Shown here: positions 20,519 to 29,809 of the stretch, piece after piece
Layout of the letters: each line of letters opens with the position of its first letter
How positions within the stretch are numbered: the stretch's first letter is position 1
Assembly (NCBI GenBank): GCA_002842515.1
Contig: PHDC01000002.1
Location: 316,744-380,743 of the forward strand
Reading direction: 5' to 3'
DNA length: 64,000 bases
From: Bacteroidetes bacterium HGW-Bacteroidetes-5
GTDB taxonomy: Bacteria; Bacteroidota; Bacteroidia; Bacteroidales; UBA932
The notes under the pieces: model-generated
Seen by the model: only the letters and a program-made list of their open reading frames with translations
What the model was told of the DNA's origin: nothing
Database searches by the model: none
Made by a program: the position numbers and the translations under genes

Positions 20519-21697
20519 ATGGATAATTTTACAACGCTTTTATTAAAGATTATTGGATATATATTGTTGTATATCCTCTCTCTTCGTCTTATTGTCTCAA
20601 TCGTTAATCTATCCTGGAAGAGATGGATAGACTATCTGTTTCTCAAAGGAAGGGTTTCCGGTTGGGGTTCGGAACAGCTAGCAAACGAACAAAAGAGAAA
20701 AGAGAGCTGGTCAATTCTGATTCCGGCAAGAGATGAGGAGATTAACATCGGGAAGTTGCTGGAAGATATTGAAGATCTTAAATTCAAACCTATGGAGGTG
20801 ATAGTCTTTAACGACAACTCCTCCGATAACACAGCCAAAGTTGTAGAGAGCTTCGCATCCAGAATTCCCGGATTAAGGTTGATAGATAACTCTCTGGAGC
20901 AGCTTCCGGATGGTTGGCTCGGAAAGAGTAATGCCTGCCATACACTTGCTCAGTATGCAAGCGGTGATTACCTTCTCTTTTTGGATGCAGATGTTAGAAT
21001 AAGCAACGGAATTGCAGAGAGTTACCTCCCTTATGCAATAAAAGAGGGGCTGGCTCTGCTGTCGGTTTTTCCAAAGCAGATATTAACCAACTATCAAAGC
21101 AAGATAGTGACCCCTGTTATGAATTGGATTCTGATCTCACTACTGCCACTGCCTCTTGTGAGATACTGCAGCTGGAGCTCTTTTTCGGCAGCTAACGGAC
21201 AGTTTATGCTCTTTAAAGCGAGTGTATACAAAGATCTGCAACCGCATAAAGAGTTCAGGATGAGTCGGGCAGAAGACATTGAGATAAGCCGGTACTACAA
21301 AAAGCAGAAAGAGAGAGTAGCCACATTAACCGGAGACGACTCCGTAAGGTGTATGATGTACGACAATCTGGAGGATGCCATAAACGGTTTCTCAAAAAAC
21401 ATATTTCACTTTTTTGGTAACTCTGTTTTTACTACCCTGCTCTTTGCTTTGCTAACAACATTCACACCACTTCTTGTTCTCCTTATGAACGGAGTTAACT
21501 GGGCAATTCTATCTCTGGCTGCAGTTGTTCTTATACGGCTGTTCGTATCTCTTGCCAGTGAACAGAGCTGGAGAGACAACCTTAAGTATATTCTCCATCA
21601 GCAGATTATATTTCTAAAAATAACCCTTCGGGCAATAAAAAACCGACAGCATAAAACACAGATATGGAAAGGAAGAAATATCTACAATCCTCAATAA
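20519..21697 (+). CDS. Glycosyltransferase family 2 (CruC-like by context)
   Basis: SILIPARDEEINIGKLLEDIEDLKFKPMEVIVFNDNSSDNTA; DYLLFLDADVRI; C-terminal TM segments. Confidence 0.8.
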   Translation: MDNFTTLLLKIIGYILLYILSLRLIVSIVNLSWKRWIDYLFLKGRVSGWGSEQLANEQKRKESWSILIPARDEEINIGKLLEDIEDLKFKPMEVIVFNDNSSDNTAKVVESFASRIPGLRLIDNSLEQLPDGWLGKSNACHTLAQYASGDYLLFLDADVRISNGIAESYLPYAIKEGLALLSVFPKQILTNYQSKIVTPVMNWILISLLPLPLVRYCSWSSFSAANGQFMLFKASVYKDLQPHKEFRMSRAEDIEISRYYKKQKERVATLTGDDSVRCMMYDNLEDAINGFSKNIFHFFGNSVFTTLLFALLTTFTPLLVLLMNGVNWAILSLAAVVLIRLFVSLASEQSWRDNLKYILHQQIIFLKITLRAIKNRQHKTQIWKGRNIYNPQ

Positions 21698-21702
21698 TTG
21701 AC

Positions 21703-22866
21703 TTAACCCTTTCTTCTTGCGATCTCCTCTCTAATAAGTTGTAACTCCCTGCCGGTCTGTCCTGCCATAGATGTGTTCTCCTCTGCTCTTCTGAGCAGGT
21801 AAGGAAGAACATCTCTTACAGGGGCATATGGGATATATTTACATACATTATAACCCTCTGCAGCCAGATTAAAAGAGATATTATCGCTCATACCGTAAAG
21901 CTGTGAAAAGAATACTCTTTGGTCGTCTCTTCTCAACCCCTTTGCATCTATAAGATCTGCCAAAAGCATATTGCTCTGGTAGTTGTGGGTTCCGCTAAAT
22001 AGTTCAAAACTCTCTATATTCTCCATAACAAACTTAAGACCGCTATCATAACATTTGTCTGTAGAGTATTTATCGGGGTGGATAGGATCCGGGTAGCCAA
22101 GCCGGGATGCCAATGCACGCTCTTCGTCCATATAGGCCCCTCTTACAAATTTTATTCCCGGTATATAGTTGTACTCTTTAGAGTCATTAAAGAGGTATTT
22201 CAGGTACTCCAGCCTGTCTGTACGATACATCTGAAGGGTCTGAAAGACGATTGCCCTTTTATTGTTGAATTTTCGCATAACAGTCTCTGCAACACTATCT
22301 ATAATTCCCTGTGTTGCATAGTGCTCTGCATCTATAAGTATCCTTACATCATTATCATAAGCTCTCTGGCACAACTGAGTCACTCTTGTCTTAAAGTTAT
22401 CCAGTTCCGCCTGTTCAACCTCATTAAGTGTGTTAATATCTACGGCGGCCTTCGACAGCACGGAGCCTATAATCATTGCAGTCGGTTTGAATACCGTGTA
22501 AGCTATATTACTCTTACCCTTTGCAAACTCAATTGACCTCATTGTTTCTTCAAACGCTCTGCTAACATCTTCAATTGCAGAGCCACCCTCTGCAGAGTAG
22601 TCTAGAACAGACTTAATGTTATAAGTTCTTAGCAGATCTACAATCTTTTCGCACTCCTGCAGGCTCTCTCCTCCTACAAACTGCCTGTAAAGGGTAGGCT
22701 TTACAACCCAGGCCACAGGCAAGTTTACCTTAAGTGCAAGATTGGTCATATATTTAAGACTTTTTACCAATACCGGATTTTGAATGGCTGTAAAGAGCAT
22801 CTGTGCATTGCGTAAATCGGTCATACTCTTCATAGAGAATGCCGTCTTGGTATCATTGAAATCCAT
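21703..22866 (-). CDS. Proline dehydrogenase
   Basis: KFVRGAYMDEER, RILIDAEHYATQ, TYNIKSVLDYSAEGG. Confidence 0.88.
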   Translation of the reverse strand: MDFNDTKTAFSMKSMTDLRNAQMLFTAIQNPVLVKSLKYMTNLALKVNLPVAWVVKPTLYRQFVGGESLQECEKIVDLLRTYNIKSVLDYSAEGGSAIEDVSRAFEETMRSIEFAKGKSNIAYTVFKPTAMIIGSVLSKAAVDINTLNEVEQAELDNFKTRVTQLCQRAYDNDVRILIDAEHYATQGIIDSVAETVMRKFNNKRAIVFQTLQMYRTDRLEYLKYLFNDSKEYNYIPGIKFVRGAYMDEERALASRLGYPDPIHPDKYSTDKCYDSGLKFVMENIESFELFSGTHNYQSNMLLADLIDAKGLRRDDQRVFFSQLYGMSDNISFNLAAEGYNVCKYIPYAPVRDVLPYLLRRAEENTSMAGQTGRELQLIREEIARRKG

Positions 22867-22875
22867 AATAGTAAT

Positions 22876-23217
22876 TTACTTTTTTATACCACAAGCATTG
22901 CCAATGCCACCCTCAATAGTTGGAAATTTTGTCTCTATGATATCTTCCAGGTGACCATACTGCGCTTTGTGCCTGTCAATATAGATCTTTACATATGAGC
23001 AGGTTGGTTTAACTTTGAGACTGTTTTGAGCAGCATAATCAAGCGCATATTTAACCAGGTCAGCTGCCACCCCTCTGCCGCCAATAGCTTTAGGTACTAT
23101 GGTGTGGGTTAAATCCAGCCCACTATCGTACCTCTCGTACTCTACATATCCGGTTATGCCCTCTTCTATTGTCTCAAATCTATTTGTCTTTGTATTGTGA
23201 GTTATTTCCCTTTCCAT
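22876..23217 (-). CDS. GNAT-family N-acetyltransferase (YidJ-like small GNAT)
   Basis: LTHTIVPKAIGGRGVAADLVKYALDYAAQNSLKVKPTCSYVKIYIDRH. Confidence 0.8.
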   Translation of the reverse strand: MEREITHNTKTNRFETIEEGITGYVEYERYDSGLDLTHTIVPKAIGGRGVAADLVKYALDYAAQNSLKVKPTCSYVKIYIDRHKAQYGHLEDIIETKFPTIEGGIGNACGIKK

Positions 23218-23299
23218 AAGTTGATTTTTTAATTAATAACTAAATATAGAAAACATTCTTGAATATTTCAATTTGGCGTGACCAATATTGGGAACAAAA

Positions 23300-23325
23300 A
23301 AAGAGGCGCATTGCTGCGCCTCTTT
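23300..23325. terminator. Intrinsic terminator
   Basis: AAAGAGGCGCA-TTGC-TGCGCCTCTTT, T-tract on minus strand (AAAAAAA upstream). Confidence 0.75.
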
Positions 23326-23344
23326 AATATTTAGAACGTAATAA

Positions 23345-26248
23345 TTACGGCTTCTTAACAGTTACATCAATTGTTCCAACAAGTTTCTTACCGAAGATGT
23401 CAGTAATTTCAATTGTCAAAGGAACAATAACGTCGTTAGTGATAACCGCAACTGCATTAGTTGCTGAAATTGTGAAGTCAAGTGGGTTAGCAGGAATTGC
23501 AGCAGTTGCAATAACACCTGCAGCAGCACCGGCGTGACCAACAGTTACAGAAACCAGGTGAGCATTTGCAGAAGTGTTAAGAACTTTCACACTTGCTATA
23601 CCAGGAGCAGATACGTTAGCTATATCGATTCTTGTGTCAACAGCACCAACAATAGCGTTAGCTGCGTCACGACCGAAAGCTTTAAGGTTGAATGCCAGGT
23701 AATCTTGAGCTTTAACATAGAATGACAGTGGAACTTGAGTTACAAGGTCACCATTTGTTACTTGAAGATTAGCAGGTAATAACCAACCGGCAGGCTTAGC
23801 ATTTGTATTAGGAAGTACCAAACCGTCTTTTACCTCACTTCTGGCAGTAACTGTGATGTTATCAAGAACAACAGAGTTAGCTGGGTTACCGAAGTAGTAG
23901 TAAGTTAACCTTACATTGTAAGGAGTAGCAGTGTACATTGTATTGTTAGTTACAAGGAACCTGTCTGTGTTAGCAACAACAGCTGCAAGACCACCAACTA
24001 GTGGGTTAGCAGGAGCCGGAGCTACAGGAAGCGGTGCCACAACTGCAAATTTCCAAATTGAAGTTGGTGCTACAGGTGGATTGTAAAGGTTAACATATGC
24101 ATTGTAAAGATCGTAGTAAGCATTTGTAGCATTTGTTTGTGCAGTAGCACCAGGATATAGAGCTGATGGATAAGTTCCATAAACTGAAAGTGCATCACCT
24201 ACGAACAGATTTGGCTTACGCTCTTTAAGTGTATTAAGAGTAGTAGTAAGATCTGGGTTAGAAATTGTGAACGGCATACTTAACTTGAACTCAGAACCGG
24301 CAGCATAAGCTCTTCTGTCTGTGAACTCAAGTTTTGCTGTATAGTTACCCGGTACGGCAACAGTTTCGTCAAATGTATATTCAATCTTACGAATAGCCTG
24401 TACATCTGCAAGCAGAGTAGCTGTAGCGTTAAGACCAAGAATATTATTGCCGTTAGCATCTTTAAACTGATAGCTAACACCCATTGCTGCAGGAGTAACA
24501 ACTGTACCAAGTGAATTGTAGAATACAACTTTTACGTTATCTGCATTAGTTCTCCAAAGTTCAGTTTTGCCGACTGCGTCAAGCTCTGTGAACATTTGGG
24601 TAAGAACAACAGTTTTTTGGTCTGCTGGTGAAGCAGCAGTTGTAAGAACCTGAGGTCCGAAAGGAATTGCTGATAATGTGTTGTTAAGAGCCGAGTAGAA
24701 TACTACAGAGATGTTCTTCTGGTTGTCCCAATACATACCTCTCCAGTCAAATGTTGTAAGTTTGAAAGGAATGGTTTTGTTATTAAGGTTAGTAACTGTA
24801 GAAGATGTTTGAGTTGTTGTAACTGAAGTATTAGTTATAGAAACAAAATTCTCAACGTCTACGTTTTGTGGAAGAACAGGAATAATAGCAACTGAACTCT
24901 TGTAGAAATGAGCAGGAGTTAATGTAGTTGCAGTTGTTGCAGTAGCATCTGTTTGTAATGCTGTAAGAGCATAGTAACTAAGAAGGTCTTTTGTAGTTCC
25001 GATTGGTACATAAACTTTCCAAGGAATAGTAGCAAACAAAGGATCACCTGCTACAGTTGGAGTAAGACCAGCTTTGTAAGTGTAAACAGTGTTTACATCT
25101 TCCTTAACTTTAATAGCATACTGATATCCTGTGAAAATTTCACGACCTGCTTTTGTAGCGCGAACTGCAAGCTCATAAGACTCACCTGCAACAGCTCCCG
25201 GATATCCAACAGGATAAGCAGCAGCAGCAGCAGCGGCAACAGCGGCAGCTTTTGTAGGGTTCAAAGGAAGAGTGTAAAGTCCGTTAGAAGGAGCAGCGGC
25301 GAATTGTGAGAATGCACCTGCAAAACCTTCAACTATAGCACCAGGCTGAATTGGATACAAAGTACCGTTCTGTTTGATAATTTCAAAAGTATATCCTGTA
25401 AGGGCTGCCTGAGCAGGGTTGATGATAACAGGAACATTACCTTGTGATCTTAAAAGCTGATCCCAAGTTACACCTGCATAAGCAAGAGCTGTATTTGCAC
25501 CGGCTAAGGTAGCAGTAACAGGGTTAACTAAAGGATAACTTCCTGCTACGTTTGAAGGAACATAACCGAACGAAAGCATAACTTTAGTCATTCCGATTGG
25601 AGAGATAACGCTAACTACGTCATTCTGGAAGAATAGACTTGCGTTCTCGTCAACAACTGGAACATAAAAACCAGAGTAAGTTCCGTCTGGGTTTTTAACG
25701 GTGATAAGCATTTTGTTAGCAGTTGCGTTGTATGCAATCTGAGGTATATATACTGTAGTGGCAACGCCGCCTACTGTAAGCATACCCTGTGCTGTTACAC
25801 CAAGATCATCACTGAATTTAGCTACAACAGGAAGACCGCCAACAAGAATCTTGGTTGCAGTTCCAGTAGCTGAAGTCTGAACAGCCCAATGACCGTCAGC
25901 GTCAATGCTGATAATTGGAGTAAAGCCTGTAGCGCCTGTTGCTCCAGTTGCGCCTGTTGCGCCTGTAGCTCCAGTTGCTCCGGTTGCACCTGTCGCACCG
26001 TGGTTGATAGTTATGGTTGTGTTGTCAGAGAAAGTAATCTGATAACCACCTGTAACAGTAGCAACGGTTTTGATAAGTTTGCCGGCAGCAATAGCCTGAT
26101 TTAGAGAAGCTATAGCTGTTTTGTTGGCGTTGATCTCATCCTGAAGCTTTTGAATGTCTTCAGAATAATCCTTTTGGCAAGATCCCAATGAGATCATAAG
26201 TGTGCACAAAAGCACACAAATACCGAAGAATGTGAATTTTCTTTTCAT
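23345..26248 (-). CDS. Large surface lipoprotein with coiled-coil N-terminus and collagen-like Gly-Ala-Thr repeat
   Basis: Lipobox LGSC, heptad-like KLQDEINANKTAIASLNQAI, GAT repeats, then Ala/Thr/Val-rich repeated extracellular domains. Confidence 0.75.
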   Translation of the reverse strand: MKRKFTFFGICVLLCTLMISLGSCQKDYSEDIQKLQDEINANKTAIASLNQAIAAGKLIKTVATVTGGYQITFSDNTTITINHGATGATGATGATGATGATGATGATGFTPIISIDADGHWAVQTSATGTATKILVGGLPVVAKFSDDLGVTAQGMLTVGGVATTVYIPQIAYNATANKMLITVKNPDGTYSGFYVPVVDENASLFFQNDVVSVISPIGMTKVMLSFGYVPSNVAGSYPLVNPVTATLAGANTALAYAGVTWDQLLRSQGNVPVIINPAQAALTGYTFEIIKQNGTLYPIQPGAIVEGFAGAFSQFAAAPSNGLYTLPLNPTKAAAVAAAAAAAYPVGYPGAVAGESYELAVRATKAGREIFTGYQYAIKVKEDVNTVYTYKAGLTPTVAGDPLFATIPWKVYVPIGTTKDLLSYYALTALQTDATATTATTLTPAHFYKSSVAIIPVLPQNVDVENFVSITNTSVTTTQTSSTVTNLNNKTIPFKLTTFDWRGMYWDNQKNISVVFYSALNNTLSAIPFGPQVLTTAASPADQKTVVLTQMFTELDAVGKTELWRTNADNVKVVFYNSLGTVVTPAAMGVSYQFKDANGNNILGLNATATLLADVQAIRKIEYTFDETVAVPGNYTAKLEFTDRRAYAAGSEFKLSMPFTISNPDLTTTLNTLKERKPNLFVGDALSVYGTYPSALYPGATAQTNATNAYYDLYNAYVNLYNPPVAPTSIWKFAVVAPLPVAPAPANPLVGGLAAVVANTDRFLVTNNTMYTATPYNVRLTYYYFGNPANSVVLDNITVTARSEVKDGLVLPNTNAKPAGWLLPANLQVTNGDLVTQVPLSFYVKAQDYLAFNLKAFGRDAANAIVGAVDTRIDIANVSAPGIASVKVLNTSANAHLVSVTVGHAGAAAGVIATAAIPANPLDFTISATNAVAVITNDVIVPLTIEITDIFGKKLVGTIDVTVKKP
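25928..25999 (-). repeat. Eight in-frame GAT (Gly-Ala-Thr) codon triplets
   Basis: Minus strand GGT GCG ACA GGT GCA ACC GGA GCA ACT ... GGC GCT ACA, degenerate at third positions. Confidence 0.9.
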
Positions 26249-26833
26249 TTTAAAATTTTAGTTAAAAATACTTTGGTTAAACAAAATTTTGATTGGCAAA
26301 TATAAGGTATTAAGTTTTAATAAACAAGATTCTAATCCTTTAGTACAAATGTAGAATAATCTTAAAGTGTTAATAATTATAAAAATGCTCTGGCAAATAT
26401 AGACAATTATTTGGTTCTGTCAATGGCTTTCGCACGATTTATAAACAATACTCCATTGATTTATTAACATTTGCGTGGGTCCAAGGGGTCTTTCTTTTTT
26501 TTGGCCCCGGATTAAAAACTTAAGTAGTTGATATGCTTCATTTTATTTGTAGCAGGGAAATCAAAGCATACTGACCTAATTTGCTGCACCTCCTTGTTTA
26601 ATGTTAATATTCCGTAATTATTCGAATACAAATATATAACTTTTATTAAATACCCGACTATAATGTACGAAATAATTGGTTCTTCGTGGGCAAATTATGT
26701 CTCACTCTATATAAGATGCAGAAAATGAAAAAACGTTGCACTCATTTGTAAAATTTTATTAGCAGGAGTTTACATCTATTGATAAATCTATAATAACAGC
26801 AATTTTATTCCAATAATATAGTTTTACCTATAC

Positions 26834-27284
26834 CCTCAGGGATTACCTCGCTCAAGCGAGCTTGGCGAGGTGGGGCAGCCAAGTTGCACAATTCCCCTTC
26901 AGGGATTACCTCGCTGACGCTCGGTGATCCCTGAGGGGGGGCTTCAGAACAAAAAAGCCTTTCGCTGCGCGAATGGTTTTTTATTTGTCCACTAACCTCG
27001 CTCAAGCAAGCTTGGCGAGGTGGAGCTATTTCTCAGGGATTACCTCGCTGACGCTCGGTGATCCCTGAGGGGGGGCTTCAGAACAAAAAAGCCTTTCGCT
27101 GCGCGAATGGTTTTTTATTTGTCCCCTTACCTCGCTCAAGCAAGCTTGGCGAGGTGGAGCTATTTCTCAGGGATTACCTCGCTGACGCTCGGTGATCCCT
27201 GAGAAATCGCCAAGTTGCACAATTACCCTTCAGGGATTACCTCGCTGACGCTCGGTGATCCCTGAGGGGGGGCTTCAGAACAAA
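26834..27284. repeat. Palindromic intergenic repeat array with 134-bp periodicity
   Basis: Palindrome CAGGGATTACCTCGCTGACGCTCGGTGATCCCTG at about 26900, 27034, 27168, 27231; ACCTCGCTCAAGC(A/G)AGCTTGGCGAGGT at 26845, 26995, 27129; CTTCAGAACAAAAAAGCC-TTCGCTGCGCGAA-TGGTTTTTT hairpin twice. Confidence 0.9.
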
Positions 27285-27398
27285 GAGATAGCCATTTTCG
27301 AAAAAATGGCTATTTTTCTGTTTAAGAGGGTACTTTTAAGCAAGCTTAAGTACCCTCTTAAACAAAAATACATCGCATAAGCGATGTATCTCTTTGTT
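27279..27398. repeat. Nested hairpin cluster bounded by an inverted repeat
   Basis: Outer AACAAAGAGATA (27279-27290) / TATCTCTTTGTT (27387-27398); inside: GCCATTTT-CGAA-AAAATGGC (27291-27310), GTTTAAGAGGGTACTT...GTACCCTCTTAAAC (27320-27363), ATACATCGC-ATAA-GCGATGTAT (27368-27389). Confidence 0.85.
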
Positions 27399-27399
27399 T

Positions 27400-27487
<88 letters not shown>

Positions 27488-27631
27488 TTTTGATTGGGCT
27501 GCAAAGATATTTATTTTTTTGGTAGAAGCAAAAATAATTGTTTAAATTCAGGGTGTAATTATGGCATAATATTTGTCGGTACAATTCACTAATTAATTGG
27601 CTATTCATATCAAATATATAAACCTAATAAT

Positions 27632-28120
27632 ATGAAAAGTAAAACTTTCGAAATAGAGATACTGGAGCTGGAGACAAACCTGTCCAGATACGCATATAGC
27701 TTAACATCAAACAGAGACGACGCCAAAGACCTGGTTCAGGAGACCTTTTTCAAGGCCTTCAATAATCAGGAGAAGTTTAACGAACACACCAATATCAAGG
27801 CGTGGGTTTACACCATTATGAAGAACACTTTCATCAATGATTACCGCCGCAGGACAAAAAGGCAGTCTCTTTTCAACGAAGATGTACACGAATTTGTCAT
27901 AAATAACAAGCCTTCGGATTATGGTCCTGAGACAGATTTTGGATTCCGTGAACTCACCTCGGTGGTGAACTCTTTGGAGCCGGAGTTCAGGATCCCTTTC
28001 CAGATGCACGATAGCGGCTTTAAATATCAGGAGATTGCAGATGAACTGGGTCTGCACCTGGGAACCGTTAAGAGCCGGATACACTTTTCAAGGCAAAAAC
28101 TTATGGACAAATTACGATAG
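27632..28120 (+). CDS. RNA polymerase sigma factor, sigma-70/ECF family
   Basis: RDDAKDLVQETFFKAF (region 2), FKYQEIADELGLHLGTVKSRIHFSRQKL (region 4). Confidence 0.9.
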   Translation: MKSKTFEIEILELETNLSRYAYSLTSNRDDAKDLVQETFFKAFNNQEKFNEHTNIKAWVYTIMKNTFINDYRRRTKRQSLFNEDVHEFVINNKPSDYGPETDFGFRELTSVVNSLEPEFRIPFQMHDSGFKYQEIADELGLHLGTVKSRIHFSRQKLMDKLR

Positions 28121-28160
28121 AGGCTTTTTTAGAAAAAGTACCTTAGAGTGAATTTTCAAA

Positions 28161-28192
28161 AAGAGGGTGTAAAAAATTTTTTACACCCTCTT
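28161..28192. terminator. Perfect 32-bp palindrome, likely bidirectional terminator
   Basis: AAGAGGGTGTAAAAAATTTTTTACACCCTCTT between convergent sigma factor and lspA. Confidence 0.75.
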
Positions 28193-28215
28193 AATTTTTA
28201 TACGCTCCTGATTAG

Positions 28216-28851
28216 TTATTTGGCAGTAACGGCTTTTTTCTCCGTGGCAAAAAACCCTCTTTTAAAAATCAAAAGATAGGCCACTCCTATGGTTATACAC
28301 GAATCTGCAATGTTAAAGATTGGTCTGAAAAAGATGAATTTCTCACCTCCCCTGAAGGGAACCCAATCCGGAAGGGTGGTGTCTATTAGTGGAAAATAGA
28401 GCATATCCACAACTTTACCAAAGAAGAGCGGTGCGTAGCCTCCCCCCTGAGGAAAGATTGTGGCCATTGTACTGTAGGTAGATTCACTGAATATAACGCC
28501 ATAAAAGATACTGTCGATTACATTCCCGACAGCTCCAACTAAAATAAGTGCAACTCCATAAAGTACCCCGGCAGGCGCTCTCTCTTTAACCAGTTTGTTC
28601 ACATAATATATTATGAACCCTATGAGTACCATTCGGAAAAGGGTGAGCACAAGTTTACCGAAAGTGCCTCCGAATTGCATTCCGAAGGCCATTCCGTTAT
28701 TCTCAATGAAGTAGATCTGGAACCAATCTCCCAGAACAGGAATACTCTCACCGATGGTCATATTAGTCTTAATCCAAATCTTTACGATCTGATCAATAAC
28801 AAGCAATAATACAACCAGTAAAGTGATTTTTTTACCCTGCGATAAGCTCAT
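28216..28851 (-). CDS. lspA: Lipoprotein signal peptidase (signal peptidase II)
   Basis: IYFIENNGMAFGMQFG; GNVIDSIFYGVIF; FNIADSCITIGV catalytic motifs. Confidence 0.92.
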   Translation of the reverse strand: MSLSQGKKITLLVVLLLVIDQIVKIWIKTNMTIGESIPVLGDWFQIYFIENNGMAFGMQFGGTFGKLVLTLFRMVLIGFIIYYVNKLVKERAPAGVLYGVALILVGAVGNVIDSIFYGVIFSESTYSTMATIFPQGGGYAPLFFGKVVDMLYFPLIDTTLPDWVPFRGGEKFIFFRPIFNIADSCITIGVAYLLIFKRGFFATEKKAVTAK

Positions 28852-28856
28852 CTGTT

Positions 28857-29264
28857 TTAGTCTCTCTTATTTTTTGCTTCAACTGAAAGAGTTGCGTGAG
28901 GAACTACAAGTAATCTCTCCTTTGGAATCAATTTACCTGTCTCTCTGCAAATTCCGTAACTTTTGTTCTCAATCCTTATAAGTGATGCCTCTAAAGATTG
29001 TATAAACTTATACTGGCGTTGGGCAAGCTGGCCTGCCTCCTCTTTTGAGAGAGCAGAAGCACCCTCTTCAAGAACCTTGAATGTAGGTGATGTATCCTCT
29101 GTGTCATTGCTTGAACTATGGGTCACAGCAGCTTTTAGCTGCTGGTACTCCTCTTTTGCAATCTCCAGTTTCTGAAGTATAAGCTCTTTAAACATCTGAA
29201 GCTCCTCGTCGCTGTAGCGAACCTTCTCCATAGCCTCTTCTGCTGGTTTCCCTTTCGTTGTCAT
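28857..29264 (-). CDS. TraR/DksA-family regulator with incomplete zinc-finger cysteines
   Basis: N-terminal coiled coil; SYGICRETGKLIPKERLLVVPHAT; next to lspA/ileS. Confidence 0.8.
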   Translation of the reverse strand: MTTKGKPAEEAMEKVRYSDEELQMFKELILQKLEIAKEEYQQLKAAVTHSSSNDTEDTSPTFKVLEEGASALSKEEAGQLAQRQYKFIQSLEASLIRIENKSYGICRETGKLIPKERLLVVPHATLSVEAKNKRD

Positions 29265-29321
29265 ATCTCTTTTTTTTAAGAAAGCGTAAAGATAATAATA
29301 AATAGTATATAAAAAATAGTG

Positions 29322-29801
29322 TTAGTACGGTATCTTATTCGCATTTTGATCCCAGAGCATAAATGGTTCAAGACCCTCATTCTTAAGAATCTGTTCAATT
29401 GGAATTGACCTCTTCTCAAGAGGTAGTGTAAACTCGTCGTAAATGAATGCGTCACTGAAGCCCGCCTTTGAGGCATCGTCTCTCCCGGCAGAAAAGTAAA
29501 TTTTATCTACCCTGGCCCAGTATGCAGCCGAGAGGCACATCGGGCAAGGTTCACAAGAGGAGTAAAGGGTACACCCGGAAAGGTCTATCGTACCTAACTC
29601 TCTGCAGGCCTGTCTGATGGCATTAACTTCTGCGTGCGCAGTCGGGTCAACATTTGGAGTAACAGTGTTGGTGCAGGCACTAATGATTTTGTCGTCCTTT
29701 ATAATAACCGCTCCAAACGGCCCTCCGCTCAAAGATGCAGCGTTCTCTTTTGCCAGATCTACTGCAATTTGCATATATTTATCTCTCCCGTGCATCACCA
29801 A
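29322..29801 (-). CDS. Nucleoside/guanine deaminase family protein
   Basis: HAEVNAIRQA and SCEPCPMCLSAAYWARVDKIYF zinc-binding motifs. Confidence 0.88.
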   Translation of the reverse strand: MVMHGRDKYMQIAVDLAKENAASLSGGPFGAVIIKDDKIISACTNTVTPNVDPTAHAEVNAIRQACRELGTIDLSGCTLYSSCEPCPMCLSAAYWARVDKIYFSAGRDDASKAGFSDAFIYDEFTLPLEKRSIPIEQILKNEGLEPFMLWDQNANKIPY

Positions 29802-29809
29802 TATAAATT

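Noticed and set aside
25889-26104. Cys/Ser-rich plus-strand ORF over the GAT repeat
   Set aside because: Antisense shadow of the Gly-Ala-Thr codons
26805-27005. 66-aa minus-strand ORF in the repeat array
   Set aside because: Composition (SEVIPEG repeated) is just translation of the palindromic DNA repeats; no independent coding evidence
26834-27284. Possible CRISPR array
   Set aside because: Repeats are palindromic and whole 134-bp units are duplicated, with no unique spacers of uniform length and no cas genes
28161-28192. 32-bp perfect palindrome as a protein-binding site
   Set aside because: Position between convergent genes and A6T6 centre fit a bidirectional terminator better
28857-29264. 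Degenerate zinc finger of the DksA-like protein as a novelty
   Set aside because: To my knowledge this reduced-cysteine form is common in Bacteroidetes orthologs next to lspA/ileS
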